From the NCBI GenBank assembly GCA_031281985.1, contig JAITEO010000102.1, forward strand, positions 1 to 5,500: DNA of 5,500 bases, written 5' to 3'. The notes beneath the pieces were generated by a model. It was not told the origin of the DNA, searched no databases, and saw only the letters and a program-made list of their open reading frames with translations. The stretch is from Zoogloeaceae bacterium (GTDB taxonomy: Bacteria > Pseudomonadota > Gammaproteobacteria > Burkholderiales > Rhodocyclaceae). Below, in pieces: positions 1 through 5,283 of this stretch (the stretch's first letter is position 1; every line of letters starts with the position of its first letter). The translations under genes and the position numbers were made by a program.

Positions 1-364
1 GCAGCGCGTTCCACTCGTAGGTCTTGATCTCGACGGAAAAGCCGAAAAGTTCGCGTATCGCCGCGATCATCATCACCGTGTAACCATCCAGCGACCCGTC
101 GTCCCGATAAAAGCATTCAGAGCCTTCCATCACGCCGTAGATAAAGGTCTTGCGCTTGGCCAGCACCTTTTCAATGGCCTGGATTTCTTCCGCTGTGATA
201 CCGGGAATTTCGCGGAAGTTTGCGGGAAGGGCGTTGTTTTCCACTGGAGCGGCGGTGGCGGAAAGACAGGCCATCGCCAGAAAAAACGCCGAAAAAAAAC
301 GCACAACCAGACGCCACGCCACGCCCGACGGACGGTCGTTTCTGCATTCACGTTCTTGCATCAT
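1..364 (-). CDS. Exported SBP_bac_3-type sensor/binding protein, N-terminal part (cut by window edge)
   Basis: The minus-strand frame is open from ATG at 364 (a second ATG follows directly at 361) to the window edge: 121 codons, no stop. Residues about 16-38 form a basic then hydrophobic segment ending in A-T-A-A (36-39), a probable Sec signal peptide with an unusually long n-region. The mature start has a helix-like stretch (ITAEEIQAIEKVLAKRK, 56-72), then TFIYGVMEGSECFY, DDGSLDGYTVMMI and a LFGF...YEW motif near 107-118. That order (a Y-G, E-x-F, D-G-x-x-x-G-[YF]-[ST], L-F-G, Y-E-W) is familiar from SBP_bac_3 domains on the periplasmic side of signalling proteins whose C-terminus is a histidine kinase or GGDEF/EAL unit. 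Here the C-terminus is missing, so signalling versus plain transport binding is undecided. A G-rich Shine-Dalgarno (GGGGGGGAGGG) abuts the first ATG, so the second ATG may be used more. It is transcribed divergently from the operon at 1093. Confidence 0.68.
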   Translation of the reverse strand, partial: MMQERECRNDRPSGVAWRLVVRFFSAFFLAMACLSATAAPVENNALPANFREIPGITAEEIQAIEKVLAKRKTFIYGVMEGSECFYRDDGSLDGYTVMMIAAIRELFGFSVEIKTYEWNAL

Positions 365-386
365 CCCTCCCCCCCAAGGAAGAATC

Positions 387-415
387 GTCATGCGACTACC
401 CGGCCTGGATGTCAA
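387..415 (-). promoter_or_regulatory. Candidate sigma70-type promoter for the minus-strand sensor gene
   Basis: Read on the minus strand, 415-410 is a perfect TTGACA. After a 17-base spacer, 392-387 reads CATGAC, a weak -10 (three of six consensus bases). It sits about 20-50 bases upstream of the ATG pair at 364/361, a sensible place for the promoter of that gene. The -35 is convincing and the -10 is not, so an activator may be needed or this may be chance. Confidence 0.33.
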
Positions 416-567
416 GGATTTTTGTATGTATCCATCCAGACGATCATTGAATTGTCCGCTTTTTCATGCGGGATGCCAATTGTTGCGGGCATTGGGTGCT
501 GTGGGCATTATGGTGCGATTAAAAATGGAGGAAGACCGTCCAGACGAAGCGCCGACGCGCACGGAAG

Positions 568-854
568 GCGTCCCGAAGGGACGCGATTTGGATAACCCCC
601 GGCGTCAGCCGGGGGGAACATGGCCTCAAGATCAGATAGCCCCAACGGGGCGTTACGTCGTGCCGTCACATCGGCACATGCGTCGTTCCCGGCAGAGCCG
701 CTATCGCAATCGTTTTTCGTACACGGGGGCAACGAATGGTTTTTCCCATGCTGCCGCTGCGGGTAACGCCCCGTTGGGGCTATCGAGGGTGGGATGGGCT
801 GCCACGCCCCCGGCTGACGCCGGGGGTTATCCAAATCGCGTCCCTTCGGGACGC
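568..854. repeat. Composite inverted repeat: 48-bp plus 22-bp perfect arms, six internal hairpins
   Basis: Positions 568-615 pair perfectly with 807-854 (48 bp), and 635-656 pair perfectly with 763-784 (22 bp). The spacers between the two arm blocks (616-634 and 785-806) are unrelated. The centre (657-762) is a 106-base loop containing a smaller hairpin, GTGCCG/CGGCAC at 660-677. Each arm is itself three palindromes: GCGTCCC-gaa-GGGACGC (568-584), an 8-bp stem CCCCCGGC/GCCGGGGG around GTCA (596-615), and GCCCC-aac-GGGGC (639-651), mirrored in the right arm. Modular palindromes in opposite orientations are the layout of REP/BIME-like or MITE-like intergenic elements. I see no transposase and no clear target-site duplication. 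Near-perfect arms suggest a recent or selected structure. Confidence 0.9.
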
Positions 855-1033
855 TCCCGGATTTTCAGATGCGTTCGCGCTCGAAAAAAGCGCGAGGTCT
901 CGTGGTCGATTTCGATACGGTTGGCGGAAAACTTTGGAGTGCATCCAGATAAACGGGGGCAAATATCATTTTGGCATTCTCCACTTTTCATCGCACCCGG
1001 GCATTATCGCGTTCGGCGTTTTCTCCGGCCTTC

Positions 1034-1059
1034 ATCCGGCGGGGATATAATCCGGCGGG
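1034..1059 (+). promoter_or_regulatory. Candidate operon promoter: TATAAT flanked by a 10-bp direct repeat
   Basis: A perfect -10 hexamer TATAAT lies at 1046-1051, 41 bases before the ATG at 1093. No good -35 stands 16-18 bases upstream (CTCCGG at 17). The sequence ATCCGGCGGG occurs at 1034-1043 and again at 1050-1059, a 16-base period that brackets the -10, so a bound protein could block or recruit polymerase. The repeat could also be chance in GC-rich DNA. Confidence 0.4.
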
Positions 1060-1092
1060 TGTGCGCATCTTGCGGGGGGATTGGTTTTTCTC

Positions 1093-2112
1093 ATGAATCT
1101 TCATCGGATGTTGCTTTTGCTTTGGGCAAGGCAGGGACAGATCGATCCGGCGTGTTTGCCGGAGGCATTGCGGCTGGCGGGCGCTTTTCCCTCGGTGGAC
1201 GACTGGCGGCGGTTCGCGGATCGGGTGTTGCTGGCGCTGGCGGTGCTGGCCTTGTCCTCTGGCTTGATTTTCTTTTTTGCCTACAACTGGAGCCTGGGGC
1301 ATTGGGGGCGTTTCGCGCTGGCGGAGGGCGCGTTGATCCTGGCGCTCTTTGGCGTCTGGCGGTTGGGGCTGGCGCGTCCCAGCGGGCAGTCCAGTCTTTT
1401 TGCCGCCGCCCTGAGCCTGGGCGCACTGCTGGCGCTCATCGGGCAGACCTATCAGACGGGCGCGGATACCTGGGAACGCTTTGCCGTCTGGTGCGTCCTG
1501 ATCCTGCCCTGGGCATTGCTGGGACGCTTGTCCCTGTTGTGGCTGTTCTGGCTGGCGCTCCTCAATGTTGCCCTGTTCTTGTATCTGGCGCCCGGTTTCG
1601 AGTCCGATTACGACTGGCGGAAGTTCTTCTTCGTCAATCTGTGCGCGCTGGCCTTGTGGGAAGGCGCGGGACGGCGGTTTGCCGAATTTCGCAGCCGCCT
1701 CGCGCCGCGTCTGGTGGCGCTGGTGGTGGCCTGTTTCGTGACCTATGGCGCGGTGAAAAATGGTATCTGGGAGAATTGGAAGGAGGCGTCGTGGGGCAAC
1801 CATGTCCAGGACGGCAAGGACGCGCTGCTGATCTGGGCGTTGTGGGGCGCGGGCTGCTGGTATTTTTATCGCTATCGCGCGCGGGATTTCTTTCCGCTCG
1901 CGCTGGTTGCCGCTTCCTTTCTTCCGCTGGTGAGCACGGCGCTGATTTGCCTGCGGATCGAATTCGCGTGGCCGTACGGCGAATTTTCGATGATCCTGCT
2001 TACCGGGGCGCTAATCGTCGGCATCACCCTGGGCCTTGGCTTCGGCTTGTGGCGCGTCCATGAACGCATGCTGGCCGAGGCGCGGGAAAGAATTGCGAGG
2101 GATGCCGCATGA
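1093..2112 (+). CDS. DUF2157 family polytopic inner-membrane protein
   Basis: This 339-residue protein is nearly all membrane. After a short cytoplasmic head with small helices (MNLHRMLLLLWARQGQIDP..., 1-43) there are roughly nine or ten hydrophobic segments, near 44-64, 74-92, 100-117, 131-165 (two), 177-190, 206-222, 244-260, 266-287 and 299-320. The family signature is clear at 116-140: IGQTYQTGADTWERFAVW followed by LILPW, then LLWLFWLALLNVALFLYL. DUF2157 proteins have no established biochemical role that I know of, and nothing here suggests a catalytic site. ATG 1093 is preferred over an in-frame TTG at 1081 because the purine run GGGGGGA (1074-1080) would touch the TTG; it lies 12 bases from the ATG, slightly long, so the start is not certain. 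The stop overlaps the next start as ATGA, so the DUF4401 gene is probably translationally coupled. Confidence 0.9.
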   Translation: MNLHRMLLLLWARQGQIDPACLPEALRLAGAFPSVDDWRRFADRVLLALAVLALSSGLIFFFAYNWSLGHWGRFALAEGALILALFGVWRLGLARPSGQSSLFAAALSLGALLALIGQTYQTGADTWERFAVWCVLILPWALLGRLSLLWLFWLALLNVALFLYLAPGFESDYDWRKFFFVNLCALALWEGAGRRFAEFRSRLAPRLVALVVACFVTYGAVKNGIWENWKEASWGNHVQDGKDALLIWALWGAGCWYFYRYRARDFFPLALVAASFLPLVSTALICLRIEFAWPYGEFSMILLTGALIVGITLGLGFGLWRVHERMLAEARERIARDAA

Positions 2113-3260
2113 AACCGCAGGAACTCTGGAATACCCTGCATGCCGCCGGTTTTACGCGCCAGGAAGAAATGCCCGCCGTCGCCCCGCCCGCGCCCTGGTA
2201 CCTGGAGACGATACGCTTTCTCGCGCTGTGGACGGGCGCTGCGCTCATCGTCTGTGCCATCGTCTTTGCCATCGTAGTTTTCGTAGGCGACGTCGCCGTT
2301 GTCGCGGGTCTTTTTCTTTTCTTCGGATTGCTGCTGGTCGTTCTGGCCTGCTGGCTTTTCCGCACCCATCCGGGACACTTTTTTCTCGGCCAGCTTGCCC
2401 ACGCAGCCAGTCTGTGCTGGGTGGGACTGCTCGTGATTGCGCTTGCCGTGTTTCCGGGGGAGAAAATACTGCTCTCCATCCTGTTGGCGCTTGCCCTTCT
2501 CGTGTTTTGCACCATGAACAACTTCGTGCAACGCCTGGTTGCGGCCTGCGCGGCATTGTTCGTTCTTGTCGCGCTCGGCACCGGGATGCTGTGGCTGGAC
2601 TGTTTGGGTATCGCTCACATGTCGTCGTACTGCCCCGGCTACATGCGCCCCGGGATGCTGTGGCTGGAATGTTTGGGGGTCGCTTGCAGTGTTGCCTTTG
2701 TCCTGGTCTGGCAAATGGAGATGAAGACGCTCCACTATTCGCGCAACCAGATCTGGCGCAGCATGGGGTACGCGCTGGCGCTGTTCCTGCTGGTGGCGAT
2801 GAACGTTTCGTTCGCGTTTTGGATGTGGATGGATCCGATAGATTCGATAGATTCGAGCGGATTGCCGCCAGACCCCCCGCGCATTTTGCGGACGCTGCGG
2901 GTCTTGTCGGGCTTGCCGCTGTTCTGGTTTGCCGCCTGGTTCCTGAAGAAGGAAGGCGTGTCCTTTTCCAGCCGTCCCGTGCGGATTCTCCTGGGCGCTA
3001 CGCTCTATATTGCCTTGGCGGGCATGGAAATGCCCTTCGTTGCCGTCGCCCTCCTGATCCTCGTCACCGGCTTTGCGGCCAACGCGCCGGTGTTGCTGGG
3101 AATCGGCGCGGTCATGCTCTTGAACGTATGCGGGCAGTATTACTACTGGCTGGAAGTGAGCCTGTTGCGCAAATCGCTCTATCTGCTGCTGACGGGCGGC
3201 GTCCTTCTGGCCTGCCGTCTGGCGCTCCGGAAAGGTCTGAGGGAGGACGAGCATGCATGA
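2109..3260 (+). CDS. DUF4401 family polytopic inner-membrane protein
   Basis: This is a 383-residue membrane protein. A 30-residue soluble head ends in PAPWYLETIRFLALW, then hydrophobic segments follow near 33-59, 61-82, 92-114, 119-135, 142-158, 182-201, 219-240, 265-279, 292-316, 318-340 and 356-370. The C-terminal pattern QYYYWLEVSLLRKS followed by LYLLLTGGVLLACR (343-370) is the hallmark I associate with DUF4401, where a Y-rich loop precedes a KS-bearing last helix. It starts inside the stop codon of the DUF2157 gene and its own end overlaps the next gene by 8 bases, a typical arrangement for this trio. Oddities: a near-identical 11-residue segment occurs twice (159-169 and 182-192), and a 9-bp tandem repeat encodes IDSIDS at 244-249 in a loop. 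Function is unknown; a partner in a membrane complex with its neighbours is inference from the gene order. Confidence 0.88.
   Translation: MKPQELWNTLHAAGFTRQEEMPAVAPPAPWYLETIRFLALWTGAALIVCAIVFAIVVFVGDVAVVAGLFLFFGLLLVVLACWLFRTHPGHFFLGQLAHAASLCWVGLLVIALAVFPGEKILLSILLALALLVFCTMNNFVQRLVAACAALFVLVALGTGMLWLDCLGIAHMSSYCPGYMRPGMLWLECLGVACSVAFVLVWQMEMKTLHYSRNQIWRSMGYALALFLLVAMNVSFAFWMWMDPIDSIDSSGLPPDPPRILRTLRVLSGLPLFWFAAWFLKKEGVSFSSRPVRILLGATLYIALAGMEMPFVAVALLILVTGFAANAPVLLGIGAVMLLNVCGQYYYWLEVSLLRKSLYLLLTGGVLLACRLALRKGLREDEHA
2581..2684 (+). repeat. In-frame partial tandem duplication, period 69 bp, inside the DUF4401 gene
   Basis: Positions 2581-2615 and 2650-2684 match at 32 of 35 bases, spaced 69 bases (23 codons) apart, so the frame is kept. 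The protein copies read GMLWLDCLGIA and GMLWLECLGVA. The remaining 34 bases of the first unit (including the codons of SSYCPGYMRP) have no match downstream, so this is either an old duplication whose second half diverged or a duplication that took only part of the unit. Confidence 0.85.
2837..2854 (+). repeat. 9-bp tandem repeat (two units) in the DUF4401 gene
   Basis: GATAGATTC occurs twice in a row, encoding part of D-P-I-D-S-I-D-S-S-G in a hydrophilic loop (residues 242-251) between predicted membrane segments. Gain or loss of units would keep the reading frame, so the loop length could vary between strains. Confidence 0.8.
3241..3247 (+). promoter_or_regulatory. Strong Shine-Dalgarno that fixes the GDYXXLXY gene start
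   Basis: GGGAGGA lies inside the last codons of the DUF4401 gene, 5 bases before the ATG at 3253. It supports this start even though it overlaps the upstream gene by 8 bases (ATGCATGA). Confidence 0.75.
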
Positions 3261-3810
3261 GATAGAGCGCAAGGCGCTGGCGGTGCTGATCGGCGCGTTG
3301 ATTCTCGTTGGCGTCAATTACGTGATCTACCGCCGCGAACATCTGTTGCGCGAGGGGCAGGCGGTGTTTCTGGAACTTGCGTCGGTCGACTGGATGCAGG
3401 AGGACGACAACATCATGGTGCTGGATTTTCAAGTGACGCACGCCATAGACCGCGCGCACGACTCGTATGATGGGACGACCCGAAGCGGCATTGTGGTGTT
3501 GCGGCTGGATGAACGCGGCGTCGGTCATTTCGAGCGCCTGGGCGAATGCGCGGCGCTGCAAGCCAGTGAAATCTGCATGCGCTATCAGCGGCAGCCGGGC
3601 GATTGGCGCAGGGAAAGCCGACTTTCCACCGACGCGTTCTTTTTCCAGGAAGGCACGGGCGAGCGCTATGCGGCGGCGCGCTACGGCGAATTCCGCGTCG
3701 CCCCAAACGGCGTCGCGCTGCTGAAAACCTTGCGTGACGCGAATCTGCAACTGCTGGGCGACGCGCCGGAAGCGCCAGAAGATGACGACGCCGAGGATGC
3801 TTCCGAATAG
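3253..3810 (+). CDS. GDYXXLXY-family single-pass membrane protein with degenerate signature
   Basis: The protein has 185 residues: an N-terminal membrane anchor (about 8-25), then a soluble domain expected on the periplasmic side. The C-terminal family block is well kept: DAFFFQEGTGERYAAARYG at 127-145, then EFRV and ALLKTLRD at 155-162. The naming motif, normally G-D-Y-x-x-L-x-Y after a V-D-P-R stretch, is expected at 45-59. Here that reads VDWMQEDDNIMVLDF: V-D, M, L57 and an aromatic F59 survive, but G-D-Y has become D-N-I and the segment is one residue short. The tail (168-185) is strongly acidic. An 8-base overlap with the DUF4401 gene and a strong Shine-Dalgarno indicate coupling. Family function is unknown. 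If the motif is functional in relatives, this copy may be altered in activity or specialised. Confidence 0.85.
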   Translation: MHEIERKALAVLIGALILVGVNYVIYRREHLLREGQAVFLELASVDWMQEDDNIMVLDFQVTHAIDRAHDSYDGTTRSGIVVLRLDERGVGHFERLGECAALQASEICMRYQRQPGDWRRESRLSTDAFFFQEGTGERYAAARYGEFRVAPNGVALLKTLRDANLQLLGDAPEAPEDDDAEDASE

Positions 3811-3820
3811 GGGAAACGAC

Positions 3821-4777
3821 ATGAAAAAGGCGCTGTTCGGCGCGGTGTGCGCGTTCTCGTTGTTCTGCGCGGGGCAGGCGCGCGCGGAAGAAAATTCCAT
3901 TGTCACGCCGAAGCGCATCCTGCGCGATTTTTATTTTGAATACGCTGGCTGTCGAGGCGAAGGCGATGACTCCGGCGCTTTGCGCATTCATCGCAAGAAA
4001 ACCGGAGCACTCGTGCAAACCCTCGGGATATGCCTCGACGCGTGGCATGACTCCGGCGACGACGCGCCGCCCGCTGGCGCGCCGGATTATCGCTGGACGA
4101 GGCAACTGCATGCGGGGGATTTCAATTTCGACGGGCTGGAGGATTTTGCCGTCTCCCATTCCTGCAAGGACGTCCATTGCGCGGAGGACTACTATCTGTA
4201 CGATCCCAAGCGCCAACAGTTTCGCTACGGCTTTGACCTTTTTGGCTACGACATGGACTTCGATCCGGCAAGCAAAACCATCCGCGTATTGGCGCGCGGC
4301 AACGCGACCACGCAGTATCGAACCACCTATCGCGTCCGGGACTTTGCCTTGCTGCCGGAATCCACCTGCACGCGCTCCCTTGATCCCGCCGGGCCGGATG
4401 CGGGCATCGCCGCGACCCTGTCCGGCGGCAATCTCGCGCTGGATCTGCGCTTTACGCAGGACGGGGAAACCTCCCGCGACTTTTCCGGCACGGTGCGCTT
4501 TTCGCTCGGCAAAAGCGCCTTGCCGCAATGCCTCTTGCGCCTGAAGGACAAGAAGGTGCTGACCTACGACGCAAAAGGCCAGGCGCGGCGCGTGGCCTGG
4601 ACGCTGGATGTCCACTGCGGCGTCAAGCAGTTTGGCACGCTTTCCCTGGTTCTTTCCGACACCGAAGGCGAATGGATTCAGGGCAGCTACCGTCAATTGG
4701 GGGACGGCAAGGTCATCGCGCTCAAGGTGGATTATTTTTGCGCGACCTGCGCTGCTGGCAAAGGAAATTGCGAATGA
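3821..4777 (+). CDS. Secreted cysteine-rich protein with FG-GAP/VCBS-like calcium loop (XAC2610-like)
   Basis: ATG 3821 is 10 bases after the previous stop, with AGGGGAAA (3809-3816) as the likely ribosome site. The product has 318 residues. MKK, a hydrophobic core and A-R-A (20-22) before EE make a classical Sec signal peptide cut after residue 22; the cysteine at 16 lacks a proper lipobox. The mature part contains HAGDFNFDGLEDFAV (97-111), with D100, N102, D104, G105 and D108 spaced like the calcium loop of FG-GAP/VCBS repeats, followed by DYYLYDPKRQQF. That pairing resembles XAC2610-related secreted proteins. Ten cysteines remain after cleavage (44, 71, 115, 120, 183, 237, 266, 307, 310, 317), including a C-terminal C-x-x-C, which fits a disulfide-bonded periplasmic protein. 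No catalytic site is visible. As last gene of the operon it may act with the GDYXXLXY protein's periplasmic domain; that is inference. Confidence 0.82.
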   Translation: MKKALFGAVCAFSLFCAGQARAEENSIVTPKRILRDFYFEYAGCRGEGDDSGALRIHRKKTGALVQTLGICLDAWHDSGDDAPPAGAPDYRWTRQLHAGDFNFDGLEDFAVSHSCKDVHCAEDYYLYDPKRQQFRYGFDLFGYDMDFDPASKTIRVLARGNATTQYRTTYRVRDFALLPESTCTRSLDPAGPDAGIAATLSGGNLALDLRFTQDGETSRDFSGTVRFSLGKSALPQCLLRLKDKKVLTYDAKGQARRVAWTLDVHCGVKQFGTLSLVLSDTEGEWIQGSYRQLGDGKVIALKVDYFCATCAAGKGNCE

Positions 4778-4837
4778 GCGGGAGTGCAATCCAAAGTGGA
4801 GGAAAACCTTTCCAGACGAAGCGCCGCCCTTGCTGTT

Positions 4838-5015
4838 CCCTCCCCCGCTTGCGAGGGAGGGTGGGTCGAGGCTGGGAGAGAGCGTCTTGTTCCATGCAGC
4901 GCGTTAGCGCCCTTGCAGGCTGCAAACTTTCCCCAAAAAACCCTGACAACGCGCCGTGCCACCCCCTCTCCCGCCCTGCCGGGCACCCTCTCCCCCAAAG
5001 GATTGGGGGAAAGGG
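4838..5015. repeat. Diverged inverted-repeat pair of G/C-rich hairpin elements
   Basis: The left part, 4838-4880, reads as C-rich stem, loop, then G-runs broken by A, T and C. The reverse complement of 4965-5015 has the same order: C-run, loop, GGGGGAGAGGGTG, then a GGGAGAG block. The left hairpin is CCCTCCC (4838-4844) with GGGAGGG (4855-4861) around a 10-base loop. About 84 bases separate the two. The similarity is by pattern with gaps and low complexity, so common ancestry is likely but not certain. This looks like a pair of genome-scattered intergenic repeats in opposite orientation. Confidence 0.5.
4986..5015. repeat. Long imperfect hairpin
   Basis: TCCCCCAA (4991-4998) pairs with TTGGGGGA (5003-5010) around an AGGA loop. 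After one mismatch (4990/5011), four more pairs (4986-4989 with 5012-5015) extend the stem to 12 pairs. It lacks a T-tract on either side, so it is better called a repeat stem than a terminator. Confidence 0.7.
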
Positions 5016-5097
5016 GACGGCAAGCGGCGGCGCTGCGTTTGTTTCCTCCCCCTTTCACTGCCCCCGTGCGCAACAGCAAACCGCCATGAAGACGTGA

Positions 5098-5283
5098 TAT
5101 GCTCATCCCACTGGTACTCCCTGGGAGATCAGGGCTGCATTCCCAAGGCTGGATTACTTCCCGGCAGAACCTCATCCGGACAAGGTGGAACCCTTGAAAC
5201 AATGGCCATGCTTCCTGCAGGAATTCTTCAATAATGATGATGACACCCTCCTCTTCGCGCATCTGGATGCGCATGGCGGATGA
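5098..5283 (+). pseudogene. Possible gene remnant: 61-codon open stretch without a start codon
   Basis: Between a TGA at 5095-5097 and a TGA at 5281-5283, this frame reads like real protein. It includes TPWEIRAAFPRLDYFPAEP, then KQWPCFLQEFFNNDDD and TLLFAHLDAHGG, with a good mix of aromatic, charged and hydrophobic residues, unlike the neighbouring low-complexity frames. There is no ATG in frame; the only candidates are weak internal GTG or TTG codons (for example GTG 5185 or TTG 5194), none with a good ribosome site. Base composition also looks less GC-rich than the flanking genes. I do not recognise the family. The reading as a decayed or truncated gene, possibly acquired, is inference; it could also be a short gene with an unusual start. 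Confidence 0.3.

Larger units (their letters stand above)
365..1092. other. Divergent intergenic region, 728 bp, no supported gene
   Basis: This lies between two divergently transcribed genes. It holds the candidate minus-strand promoter (387-415), a stretch at about 420-560 with no recognisable gene, one copy of a 16-bp direct repeat (539-554), the composite inverted repeat (568-854), a small hairpin at 875-895 (TCGCGC / GCGCGA around a 9-base A-rich loop), and a perfect TATAAT at 1046-1051. Open frames that cross it on both strands translate the repeat arms into arginine-, proline- and glycine-rich peptides and have no credible start or codon pattern. I treat the region as regulatory and repeat DNA. 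Confidence 0.7.
4778..5097. other. Intergenic region downstream of the operon, hairpin-rich, no supported gene
   Basis: It begins with the second copy of the 16-bp direct repeat (4811-4826). Then come a C/G-rich hairpin (4838-4861), a short palindrome TTGCAG-g-CTGCAA (4913-4925), and a long imperfect hairpin (4986-5015). None of the hairpins is followed by a T-run, so no standard intrinsic terminator is evident, although the 4838-4861 stem (7 bp, about 60 bases after the stop) could slow transcription. TGATATGCT at 5095-5103 resembles an extended -10 but has no matching -35. Confidence 0.6.

Noticed and set aside
508..834. 108-codon minus-strand open frame inside the composite repeat
   Set aside because: It simply translates both arms of the palindrome, and the opposite strand gives the same modules, so conservation would be at DNA level.
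568..854. CRISPR array
   Set aside because: The repeats are inverted and occur once per arm. There is no regular direct-repeat and spacer pattern and no cas gene.
1081..1092. Upstream TTG start for the DUF2157 gene (four extra residues)
   Set aside because: The only Shine-Dalgarno-like run touches the TTG with no spacing. ATG 1093 is the better, though not certain, start.
150..2063. 637-codon plus-strand open frame
   Set aside because: It crosses the sensor gene on the wrong strand, the repeat element and most of the DUF2157 gene in another frame. Its product is low-complexity and R/G/A-rich. The frame starting at 1093 has a clear family signature instead.
1872..3317. 481-codon minus-strand open frame antisense to DUF2157/DUF4401
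   Set aside because: The product is a Q/H/R/K-rich soluble string, typical of the complement of GC-rich membrane-protein codons. There is no recognisable domain and it would overlap two well-supported genes.
3850..3870. Lipoprotein signal at cysteine 16 of the secreted protein
   Set aside because: The residues before the cysteine (S-L-F) do not fit a lipobox, which needs a small residue at -1. The A-R-A site at 20-22 is a better type I cleavage site.
3413..4789. 458-codon minus-strand open frame antisense to the last two operon genes
   Set aside because: It is a shadow of high third-position GC. The sense frames have a signal peptide, ribosome sites and family motifs.
5194..5235. TTGAAA (5194-5199) with AATAAT (5230-5235) as a promoter for the gene at 5356
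   Set aside because: The spacing is 30 bases, far from 16-18, and no better -10 lies at the right distance.
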